Source: Microplitis mediator (lineage: Eukaryota > Arthropoda > Insecta > Hymenoptera > Braconidae). Taken from it: DNA of 64,000 nt. Under the pieces are notes generated by a model that worked only from the letters and a program-made list of their open reading frames with translations, searched no databases and had not been told where the DNA came from. This document shows, one piece after another, positions 1 through 11,700 of the stretch (positions are counted from its first letter, which is position 1; each line of letters opens with the position of its first letter). The stretch covers positions 22,014,331-22,078,330 of the forward strand of contig NC_079970.1 in NCBI RefSeq assembly GCF_029852145.1, written 5' to 3'. The position numbers were made by a program, and so were the translations under genes.

Positions 1-63
1 TTGTGTTTATTGTAGTTATTGTGATAATAATGACGCGCCGCAATTCGGAGGCAGCAGCTTCCG

Positions 64-3000
64 ATGAGCGGCGACTACGATACCAAGAGTATTATACGAT
101 CATCAGGAAAATCATTGTCCGTGGTGTCGAATATTAAAGTGAGAGTGTCGTCACGACGTGAGTTATCGCCTTCTCCGTGTGCCAAGAAGAGACGAAAGTA
201 CAATTGTGAAAGCTGTAAATCATTTAATGAGGACAATATGGCATCACAAAATTCAAATTCACCTGGAATTGGAAATTTAACATCATCATTATCAACGGCG
301 GGATCATCAATTGCAGCACCAGTATCATCACAGTTGCCATCATCATCATTGTCAGTATCAACATCATTATCAACGCCCTCGTCGTCTACATCAACATCAC
401 CGTCGCAGTCACCCTCGCCGTCACCTATGCTGTCGCCGTCCTCCATCTCTTCAATGTCTCAAGGACTTCAACAAACTGCTCCTCATCCTCAACAGAAATC
501 AAATAATTTTGAGCCACTCGACAAAAGCTCGTCCAATACTTTGAAGGTTTTACTATTTTCTGTTATATGATTAATTATTATTCTGTCATTGTCACACTTA
601 TTCATTTATTGACTTATAGATTATGGATAAATGTCATATCAAGTCTAAAGTTTTCATTGTTAATATTTTTTCAAAACAATAGAGATTTTTTTATGTGTAG
701 CTTGGAAAATAATTTAATTATTGACAACAGTTTTCTCTATTGGTTTAAATTACACAAAAAAAAAAGGATTTCTTGGCGCGAGAAAAATTTTGCATATGAA
801 ATGAAAACAAAAATTTCTCGCGCCAGGAAATTTTTACTCGGCCCAAAAAAATTTAAGTTTTAAATTCATTATGCAAAAAATTTATCAGGGCAAGTAAAAA
901 TTTTGTTGCGCCAAGAAATTCTTTTTTTTCTGTGAATTAGAATTACAAAATAATTGATATAATAAATACTTATAATTGTAATTGATTAAATAATTTTTTA
1001 ATTTCATATTATAGATAATTAATGACCGTGAAAAACGAGTGTATTTACACAATAATTTTATCTCGAAAGTTTATAAATATTTACAATTTTAATCTTAAGA
1101 ATTTAAACGCGATATCAAAAACAATATCAATGAATCACTTTAATTTTTGTTTAAAATTATATCAGTTTATCATCCATATATTTTATTATTTTATTTATAT
1201 TTTTAGAGAAATCCTAAAATGGAGCTGAGTAAAACCGATCTATTGAAACTTCTTGGATACTTGGAAGGAGAATTGCAAGCACGTGATATAGTAATAGCTG
1301 CATTAAAAGTAATATATTATTATATTTTTATTTATCATCACGTACTTGAATTTATTTGTTCATATTTATATTTTTTTTTATTATAATTGGATTGTTTAGT
1401 CTGAAAAAATGAAACATTTACTGAGCTCACGATATAGAAGTGGCACAGCAGATCCACATGCTGCGTTAGCACGGGATGTAGCTATTGTGGGTGGTGTTAT
1501 ACGTATGGAGAACAATCAAACAGACCGACAAGTTGCTAGTCTAGAGGCCCTTGTAACTCAGCAGAGACGTATGCAATGTCGCATGGCTAAAGTTCTTAAA
1601 GAAGCGGAAATTCGACATAGAACGGTAATTTAAAAACAAATAAATAGAAAATAAATAAATGAAAATTTTTTTATTAATGCAGTAGTGAGTTTTACACCTG
1701 AGTATATTTGAAATTTATAAGTATTTAAATATCATAGGATTACTAATACTTTGCAGCTGTTTTAAATGTCTGACGTCTAGATTATTGACTTTAGTCATAC
1801 ATACAGTTTCTAAACTGTATGATATTTTTTTTCCTTTAGAATTTTTATAAAAGAATTTTTGTAAATTGTGAAATTGATTTTGAGTTGATTTTGAAATGAA
1901 TTTATTGATAAAATAAAATATTAGTTGTCATTTAGTAAACTATTTTTAAAAAAAAGTCAATAAAATCGATGATTAAAATGTCAGTTTAACTTAAAATAAT
2001 AAAATTTTTCTTTTGTCACACGACTATCTTCTATAACTATTTGAATCTTATTTTAGAATGAATCTCTTCAGCTATTTATACATAATGTCCATATATATTT
2101 AGTATTTTGTTTTTGTAGGTAATAAAAGAATTAGAAGAAGAGAAACGTAAGCACGAACACGACACAGCACAGGGCGATGACATCACATATGGACTGGAGA
2201 AAGAACGCACGAGACTGAAAAAAGAATTAGAATTAGAAAGACAAGAGAAAAAACGACTGGAGATGGAATTGAAAAAAGAAAATATAGCACTTGAAGTTGA
2301 AAAATCACGACAAAAACAAATAGTACTTTTATTATTAGCAGAACGTAAAAAAATAATAATGAAATATATTGAAGAGAGAAAACGTTCGGAAGATTTAGCC
2401 CAGATATTGAGCGAAGAAAAAGTACGTATTGATTCAATGGCCGAGGGATTAGAAGAAGAAAGTAAAAAGTCATTACAAATGGAGGCTGAAGTTGAAAAAC
2501 AACAAGCGCAATTTGACATGGAACGTCAGCAATATCGTCAAGCGCTCGCTAAAGCTGAAAAACGTAATAAGGAATTGGAAGCGGATCTTGAGGGGTTGAA
2601 AACGGAGGTTGAGTCGTGGAAAAATGGTGCTACTATGCGTAGTGTACGTACACCACTGGGAGTTACTCCACCTCCACCTCCAGCGAAGCCTGCTAATTTA
2701 GCAGCAATACCGACACTAAGACCTTCTGGTAGTGCTGCACAATCTCGTAAGTTTTTTTTTTCAATCCTTACTTATATTAAGCTCCTTATTATTATCGATA
2801 TTTAATTATACATGTATATGTATAATTTATTAAGTCTTTAATTACATTAATAGTTAAAGGATCAGCTGTTCTGGGCACTGGTACACCAATGGTCAGTAGT
2901 AAGGTCGTTCAACCGACTGCGACTGTTTCCAGTGTACCTGTAAGCGGTCCAAGTAAGTTAAAAAATAAAAATAGTCATAATAATAATAGACAGAAAAGAA

Positions 3001-5996
3001 TAATTTCTTAGCGCAAGAAAAATTTTTCATTATGAATTGAAATCAAAAATTTTTTCTTGCCCTCAGAAAAGTTTCGCAATAAATCTTTATTTTCTGTATA
3101 AATAAATAAAAAGTTTTATTGAAATAAAAATTTTTGTTTTAGCTACAGGAATTGCAAGATCAGTGACACCGCGACAAGTAATGAGAGGTGTTACTTATGG
3201 AGCAGCTGTACCCGCGACACCAATTACAAATGTCACAACAGGTACTTCAAATGTGTCACTTGCTAATACCAATGTTACGACGATATCTAGTGTATGCACT
3301 ACAACAACAGTCACTACTGCCCCAACAAACATCAATGCAACTACAGCACCACCGATTCCTGGTGGTGTTGAATCAACGGCCTCGGAGCCTCAGGTAATTC
3401 ATCAACAATTTTCTTCTCGGTCTACGTTAATTTAATAATTATTATTATCATTAGCACATTTTAAACAAAGGCCCTATTTTTAATTACACTGACTTTTATT
3501 TTTTATTCAGACAAAGAAATAAATTTATTTATATTTATATTGTTTACACACAATTTGCGCATTACAATAATAATGTCTTAAATACTGCATGATCAGTTAA
3601 TTTTCATCATCATTATTATTATTTTTAATATATTATTATATTTGTACTGTCGTATGTGCACGGAAGAGTTAGACTTCCTTATCTACGTTGTCATTTTAAA
3701 TATATGTATATTATTACTTATTATTTAGCCAAGTAAACATCTCACTGTTTATTATTATTATATTTTTTTAAAATCATCGCAACTCATGTGGGCCGATATT
3801 TTTATTTTAATTCATACCGTGGCAACTTTTTTTTAAAATATATTTTAACAATTGTTATTATTAATAATTAGGAGATTAAAAAAAAATTAATGACATGTTT
3901 TGATAAAATATGTCATTGAAAAAAAAAATTTCTAGTCTTATGCCCGTTATCGTAACGGCGTTTGATTTTATTATAAACATATATACCAAGTACTTATTGT
4001 TTGATTGATTAATTAATTAATTAATTAATGTATTTTATCATTACATTAGAATTTATTATCCTCATTAGTTATTTAATTTTTCATTTTCTCATGTATCATC
4101 ACGCTATTCTTTATCATTTATTTTTTAATACACTTGGATAATATTTTAATACTTAACAAATCTATTCACGTCTATTTCAATTATTATATATATATATATA
4201 AAATTATATAAATACTTATATAATAGATATTACTATTAATAATTAGTTTGTAGTCAAAATTATCAATTGACGAGAATAGAATTGAAAATACAACAACAAT
4301 AATAATAATAATTTTTTATTATTATTAATTAAACAAAAAAAAATTTTATCACTTTGAAATTTTAACGAATGCGATATTATAATAATAATAATAATAATTA
4401 TTATTATTATTATTATTATGTATGACGTATACATATATATTAATTTTTAATTATAATTAATCATTTATTCTTTTAACTATAAATTTTTTAATTTCGCATA
4501 TTCCAAAGATATCACACTTTTATTTTTCTTCAGCATATATATTATCGACAATTAATTTAAAAATATATATTTATTTAAAAAATTAAATGAATTTATAAAT
4601 TAGACTCCTGATTTTTATATATAAATTGTAATCAAAACTTTTAAATTAATTATCGATATGATATATGCAAAAAAAATATCATTCACTAAATTATTAATAA
4701 TTTTTATTTTACAATTAATACTTATCGTTCTATTTTTTGTGTACATAAGTCTATTATTTAGTATGTATATTGATTAATTCCTTAATTAAAAACATAAAAA
4801 AAAATTTTTCATATGCAACTCACTTCCGTGCTTTATTTACACAACTTCCCTGCTTGCCCTTCCAATAATAATAATAATTTGATTTTAAAAAAATAAAAAA
4901 TAAATATCTATCCGCGTTCACTGCAAGCCATCGGCTCGTAGTGACAATTGCTTTATATTTTAAAAATTATTCACACTATCAGCAAAATTTTTAATAGCAA
5001 ACAATAAAATAATAAAGCAAGTAAACAGTTAATTAATTAATTAAAAACAACAAAATATATACATACAATTACGAGATCGGAGAATAAAAACAAATAAAAT
5101 TTTGTTGTCACAACTGCCACATGCCACATGCTGACTTTTTTTTCACATCATGTATTATCTGCTGTTTTTCACCAACCAATTGGTCCCGGCTTCTGTATGG
5201 TTTGGTCAATGGTTACACATCTCTTGGGCTTGGTTGGTAAATAAAGATAAAAAATAAATAAAAAAAAAATTAACAAAAAACACATTGGAGCAGCGGAAAA
5301 TATTTACATTAAATTTATATGATAACTAATAAGACACACGTATGGCTGTGATGTGTTGGTTCCTCAGACAACGGACAAGCGTACGCTAACATCAGCAGTA
5401 CCAGTCCTAACATCATCATCTTCATCATCATCTCCATCACCATCACCATCATCAACAACAGCATTATCATCACCTGGAGCAGGACAACTAACAGGAACTA
5501 AAAAACCTCTTATTCCAAGAGGAATTCCACCTCCTGTGCCGCCCAATAAACCAGTCGTTCCACCGAAAAAAGAAGCCGCTGCTTATATGAGACGACCTGA
5601 TCCAAACTCAATCCAAGAAACTTTAAAAATAACCAAGTCTCCAGCTGGTCCATGTCAACCACCCATTCCAGCTTCATCTCTCATTCAACCAGCATCAGTT
5701 AGTCCTATTCCAAGTCATCAAATTGAAGAGGTCAGTTTTTAATTTCATTTTCTTAATCCTCACTAAATTATTTATTTTTAGTTTTATTTATGATTCATCG
5801 TCTTAAATAAATAAAATACTTTACTCAAAATCACTTGAGAATTATGACTCATTAAGATAAATTAAGATTATAAATTTATTTATATTTGCTTACATACTTA
5901 CTTACTCAACATCGAATCATTACTTTATAAAAAATAATTAAGTCATTCTCAAAAAATTATTTTTAAATATTCAAATTTCAGACCAAGCCACGTTGA
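64..5996 (+). CDS. naus: Cortactin-binding protein 2 N-terminal family protein (CTTNBP2/CTTNBP2NL, fly Nausicaa-like), 8 exons
   Basis: Coding exons: 64-546, 1207-1308, 1400-1624, 2119-2746, 2854-2952, 3143-3393, 5368-5730, 5982-5996. They sum to 2166 nt (721 aa plus TGA) and every junction is GT-AG and in phase. Residues 1-161 are a Ser/Thr/Pro-rich disordered extension. Exon 2 opens the family domain (MELSKTDLLKLL, then LEGELQARD and VIAALK, residues 166-195). Exon 4 is a long acidic/basic coiled coil (about 271-450) with family phrases such as EKQQAQFDMERQQY. The C-terminal half is low-complexity Thr/Ser/Pro with a PPVPPNKPVVPPKK segment like the SH3 ligand used by this family to bind cortactin. 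In-frame stops lie just upstream of ATG 64. A shorter protein could start at Met 166 (base 1219), which aligns better with the usual start of the conserved part. The family acts in actin/lamellipodium regulation and as STRIPAK partners. The family call is firm; the fly symbol rests on family membership. Confidence 0.9.
752..935. repeat. Foldback repeat, ACAGAAAA...TTTTCTGT family (copy 1, naus intron 1)
   Basis: The left arm (ACACAAAA..., then TTTCTTGGCGCGAG) is answered on the right by the inverse arm TTGCGCCAAGAAATTC followed by a T run and CTGTG. A second inner arm pair (CTCGCGCC near 817) makes it multiply folded. The same ends recur at 2990-3098, 19033-19341, 31454-31720 and 57817-57880, so this is a short non-autonomous repeat family. 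Confidence 0.65.
2990..3098. repeat. Foldback repeat, ACAGAAAA...TTTTCTGT family (copy 2, naus intron 5)
   Basis: It starts CAGAAAAGAATAATTTCTTAGCGC and ends TTCGCAATAAATC, T-rich, then TTTTCTGTA. It is a shorter, degraded relative of the copy in naus intron 1 and fills most of the 190-bp intron. Confidence 0.5.
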
Positions 5997-7950
5997 TTAC
6001 TTTGTACGCAATATCAAGAACAACTGAAATTAAGCTATTGCTGATACACAGAAATTGATTGTTGGAAAATAAGAAACTTTTATCGAAGTTTCTATTGCAC
6101 TATTGCACTTCACGCATTAAAAAAAAGCCTCCACTCAGGAATATTTTCGCAATCATTATCAGGAAGCTATGAAATTGATCTGATTACGTTTGTGATGTTA
6201 CCACTGCCTCGTGAATACTTGTGTGGATTTTTTTTTCTGGTGATTACTGGAGACTGTAAAAAAAATTATAAAAATAAAAACATTAAACGGTTAGTAGAAA
6301 TGTTGCTTATAATAATAGACATAATAAATTGCAGCTAAATTAATAAAACATCACCATGAAAAATAAAATAGCGATTATCAAAAAAACATAAATAAAATAT
6401 AACGATAGTAATTGTATTGATATGCTGGATTTGCTACTATGTAGACGCATTACTATTAAATAATTATTACGCACGACAAATTGTCGGCATGTACATTGAT
6501 ATATTTCGTCCCAAATTTTGAGTTTAATCCAACTTGCAATATCGTTACAGTCTTCCAGATATTTCTATAATCATTAATCATTTTATTATTATTTATTTAA
6601 TTACTAAGTATTGCAATATATTAATAATTAAATGTATTATTAACAAGTTAATTTAATTCGCTCACTGTCTACAAGACACTCACTTTTATTTGCCAGATCA
6701 TTAGGAAATAAATTAATAAACTTTTTAAAAATAAATAATTGATAGAGACATGCGTCCATTATGTCTCTGATAGTTTTTACAAAAAAAAAAAAAAAAAAAA
6801 AATAAAATACTCAATCGTTTTAATATTTATAACGTATTCTCGTCACTCACATCACCTCATTATTAAATTTTTAAGGAAAAAATGTAGTGGCATTTGCAGC
6901 CAATTTACTTAGAACCATCCTTTCATTTCGCATGATCTCTATGTATACAAAGAACAGAAAAAATATTAATAATAAAGTTAAATAAAATAAAATTATTATT
7001 TAATAATTTTTAAAAATACGTATAGTACATACGTTAAATGTATTAATATATAATTGAAATCTTGTACGGCACGTACCTCAATGTACCGAATTGATACCTA
7101 GATATGTAAAGGACTGTAAAAAAAAAAATCAAATATATGACATGTGAATTATATAAATGAATAAAATAAAGTATGTTAAAAATGAGTGTTAAATTATTTT
7201 ATATTAAATACTAGACTGGCAATTTTAAATCAATTCAAATTTAGTTTGACATTCGAGTTTTTAAAAAATTTTTAACTTTTGAATGAGGATGAATGAAGCA
7301 GACATCAGACAAATTCAAAATTATTAATAAATAGAGTAAATAATTAATAAAATAAAATTTTATAAAATGCGCATTTAAAAAATTTTTAAATTAATAAGTG
7401 TATTTTTTTTTTAATTATTTATTCTGTTTATTTATAATTTTAAATTTGTCTGATGTCTGCTACATATGAATTTTAAATAAATAAATTTGAAAAAATAGCG
7501 CGCACTGATTTTTAAATTTACGCGCGCACGAATTTTTATTCTACTCACATTTCATTTATTTATTTATTCAAAAATTTTTAAAACTGACACCTGTCAGTTA
7601 CATTCACTCATACTTTTGAAGTATTTAAAACTTTTTAAATTAACAGTTTCAATTCTTAGAACGTAGCAGTAGATAATAAATTTATAAATAGTTAATTTTT
7701 AAAGACTGCCTTAAAAAAATCCAGTACTTTATTTAAATAATTTATACTGCAGAACACTAGCCGTTTATTTCTGGTAAAAATCACATAAATAAATCATAAA
7801 ATGTAAAAAAAAATGTCAATAAACTAAAATAAATTATTGATACCCATAGATATTATTTATTGAAAAGATTATTTATATTTAAAAGAAGAATCTCACGAAT
7901 TAAAATTTAACGTAACCGCATAAAGTTGAATAACGTCTGACAGAACTTCC
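5997..7950. other. naus 3' UTR followed by AT-rich intergenic DNA
   Basis: After the TGA at 5994-5996 the sequence is AT-rich, with many AATAAA-type hexamers (for example around 7155-7170), so the poly(A) site cannot be chosen from sequence alone. A homopolymer A run lies at about 6781-6801. From about 7270 to 7480 there is a copy of the AGCAGACATCAGACAAATT foldback repeat family. I see no coding exon here. Confidence 0.5.
7270..7480. repeat. AT-rich foldback repeat, AGCAGACATCAGACAAATT family (copy 1)
   Basis: The left arm AGCAGACATCAGACAAATT near 7299 is mirrored by AATTTGTCTGATGTCTGCT near 7445-7463, with an AT-only core containing AAATGCGCATTT. Further copies with the same arms occur at about 41.84-42.17, 42.78-42.97, 50.45-50.75 and 52.2-52.75 kb. 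Confidence 0.6.
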
Positions 7951-7954
7951 CGCT

Positions 7955-8611
7955 ATAAAATAATAAGCGCGCGCACGCGCAAGAGCTTTAAAAAATGGCG
8001 GACTTTCCAGTGCAAAGATGGCAGCACTAACTGGCGTTGTAAAATTAATCATATAGATTTTAGTACAGTAGTGTGTTGAGGATTCCTTGGTTCGTCAGTC
8101 CGATTCGTTGCAGTCCGCTCCGATTCGCCGGGGCGTTTAATCCCGGTTTGTTTCTACCACTACCTAGTGCATATATATTAGTAGTCGCCGTGGTATCGAT
8201 ATTAAAATTTCTCGAAGGCGTCTCAGTTTATTCTGTTCCTGACGCACCAGTCCCAGTCTCCCTTAAACCGTTGGCGCGTTCGTCGGACAAGCAACGTCCG
8301 TGATAAGATACTCTGTTCGTGGCACGTCGCGTTCTTTATAATATTTTTTTTTCGCCCCTCTCCTCTACACCATAACCACGCCATTTACCAGACCTTCACC
8401 ACCACCTGCTCCTTTATCACCGGATTTTATTTTCCTCTAAAAAACAATCGTTAAACTCATCCTCAAATAAACTCCGTGTCCACTCCAAAATCAATCATCA
8501 CCAAGTACTCGACTAAATATATATACCGAAGAGGTGCGAGTGTATTTTAATTATCCATATATATATACATAAATATATATCTACCTTAACTTCGGTAACA
8601 CGAGAGACAGG
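7955..8611 (+). promoter_or_regulatory. Promoter and 5' UTR of smooth
   Basis: Composition changes abruptly from AT-rich to CpG-bearing at 7960-7985 (alternating CG/CA). Two ATGGCGG/ATGGCAG motifs follow (about 7995 and 8018) that resemble YY1/Pho sites. An insect initiator-like TCAGTC lies at 8095-8100. The sequence from there to the ATG at 8612 is C/T-rich and has no long frame in phase with the CDS, so it is best read as a 5' UTR of about 500 nt. The exact start site is inferred, not seen. Confidence 0.5.
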
Positions 8612-8727
8612 ATGGCGTTCAATGGGGACGGACCCCACTCGAAGAGGCAGCGACTTGAGGAGTCCGGTCACAGGGTGAGGAGCTTCCAGACACCGTAAAC
8701 CCGCGTTATTTATTTACATTTACATGC

Positions 8728-8768
<41 letters not shown>

Positions 8769-11700
8769 ACATTTTCAAAATTCAAATCTCGTAATTACAA
8801 ACTAATCACACGTTAATTTATTATTATTATTTATATATTTATTACTAACTCATTCATACAAAAATATTAATCATCATCATTTCTTTTTAGTCACCATCAT
8901 AATTATTTTTCAAGTAGACAAATATATATTGTGCATAAATTCAAAAATACGTACAGAAAAATCACACGTACATGGACACAACATAATATAACATAACATA
9001 AAACAGCCGTCAGTTTATTGAACTTGTAATAAAATTATTATCGTTGAATAAAAGTCCTGGCTTGGGGACGATCGTCGTCGTCGTCGTCACAATTACAAGA
9101 ACGGTGCTGCGTATTGTTATATTAAAATATCGCGCGCGTAACTCTACGTCGCCATTGGTATGTTATATGTACGGACCCTACGTACCAAGAGGAAGGATCG
9201 TTGATTCGTTAAGCTAATCTGGAAGTATCGATTTCGCGTCCGAGATAATACTAAACCTATCGATATTTATATATAAAAACATAAATGTTTTTTTAAAAAA
9301 AATAAAACGGAGTAAAAGAAGGAGATAAAGATACAAAAGATCATTTAATAAAATGATTAAAGAAAAAGGTTGTAGTGTTGATGATTGAATGGTTGATCAT
9401 TGAACGGCAAGTCATCGGCATCGCCGTAAATATTGCCGTCAACTCATCGCCGTCGTAGCTAAGCTGTGTCCTCGTCCTCGTCTTGGTCTTGGTCGTCTTG
9501 GTCATCGTCATCGAGTCGACAACCTGTTATCCCTGCGTGCCAGCGGTCCCGCCGCTCTCTTGTCATGGAGGTATATTGATTATTTCGCGAACCCGGTCGC
9601 TACCGACGATACCTTCCTCTAGACTCTTGTCGATTTATTATTATTAATTATTCTTACACTTTATTGTTATTTTATTATTTTACAACAACAATAACAGTAG
9701 TAATAATAATAATAATAATATGAAGATATATATATTTTAAATGGTACAATACAATATACAATTACATAGACTGTAGGTATATATATATAAATATATAATA
9801 CAGTAAATACACTACAATGCATGTCTGCATATCGATTTTCGTTCGCTTAATCACGCGTTGTATTCTATTTAAATTTTTTTATTGCTTCTGACATATTTAT
9901 ATATGACTTTATAATTGGAAAGTTCAACAGTAATTTACTTTACGTTTTTTACTCCAATTGAGAAAAAAATTTTTACTTTTTTTTACCCAAAATTTAATTA
10001 AAAAAGATCATAAATCATTGGATTTATCTTGTGACGACTAACATCTCGTAGTTAAAAATGTGGTCGTTATACAGGTGTCATATACTAGGGTCTATATACA
10101 TGTAATTTTAAATTATATATGTATATATATTTTTTATAAATGGTATAGCATTTTGGAGTCTGATGATATGTCACAAAGACGAAAGTATAAATTATCTGTC
10201 CAATGAAGAAGCATTTATGCGCATATTCAAAAATTGGCGCACGCGCTCGTGCGTCATTGAAATCGATAATTAATACAATTTGCCATCTCCGTAAATCGTT
10301 TACCTTTGACCAATGATACGTAAAAAAAGTAAAATAACCCCCAGAGAATTATTTTAAATAAAATGGCAGAAACTTGTAAGAGAATAAAGGATGAAATTTT
10401 TTTTATTCCAGTAAATTTATCTCAAGAGATGTAGACATTGAGTTGAATTAAAAAGCCAACAAAAGTACTATCTACCTCACCGAGCTTTTGTTTCCTATCT
10501 CTATATTTCGATTCGCGGGTATATCTAGTCTTTTATATTAATAATGTATGATGTGGTGACGCCGATGACATACAAAAGAAGATTTGATATTATAGGTATG
10601 CATTGATAGTGCGATGATAGTGAAGCCCGATCTGATTACTCGTTCACCACCGTGTCATTGTACTCGGCGGTGTTGTCTTTCGAACGTCGCACTGTAGTCG
10701 CGACATATCACAGAGTTAATAATAGAAATGCATACAGATACAAGTAGATATTACTGCCGAGACAAGTTAAGTAGTCAGTTGTCCCATTGGTATATTCGCG
10801 TTTATTCGCCTGTAGGTACATACTTATTTTTTTATTTATTACTATTGTTTTTCTCCACTCTATTTTTTACATTCGCTCTTTATTGTTCATATATTTATTC
10901 ATTTTATTTTTATTTCAGTGAAAAAAAAACAGTCAAGTGCCGTTTTAACTCTACTTAAATGCCAATTGTATGTAGACATTAGGGTGGCGCAAAAAAACCG
11001 ACTATTTTTTTTTTTCGATCTCGCATGAAAATTCGTTGGTTTAAGATGTTTTAAGAAACCTCTCAAAAAATCAGCTCGATAAAGAATTTTTAAGAGGTCG
11101 CTCACGAATTTTGAAAATATAAAAAATAATCGAAATTCGGATTTTTATTTATAAATTTTTTTCTTTTTCGTGGCAGCAATAGTTTATATTTGTGAAATCA
11201 TGACTACGCTGAGAATTTCAGCCCAAAATTTAAATATTTAAACCTCGCTCAAGAATTTTGAATGTCTCTGAGTGCTGTCTTTTGGACGTTTTTGAGCGAC
11301 CCTTAAATATTAATAATAAAGCTTCTCGATTTGTTCACCATCAATTTACATGACAATGAATGAAATTATAACCCGAGAAATAGAAATATCAAGTTTTTTA
11401 CATACTTTTTTATTTTTTAATTCAATTTGAAGGTTTTTTCGCTTATTCAAAACTTACCGAATTTCATTGTTGAAGACTGTCCTGTATATTTTTGGTTATG
11501 CAAAAGTTATATTTAAGTGAAATGACAATAATTTAGTTATAAAAACTAATTCAAATTATTAGTTACATATTATCAGTTAATATTCAAAATTCTTGAGCGC
11601 CGTTCAAATATTCAAATTTTGGGCTGAAATTTTCAGCATAGTCATGATTTCACAAATATAAACTATTGCTGCCACGAGAAAGAAAAAAATTTATAAATAA

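Noticed and set aside
75..446. 123-codon open frame on the minus strand opposite naus exon 1 (Asp-rich)
   Set aside because: It is the antisense shadow of the Ser/Thr codon runs (TCA/ATC repeats) of exon 1, with no splice or start support.
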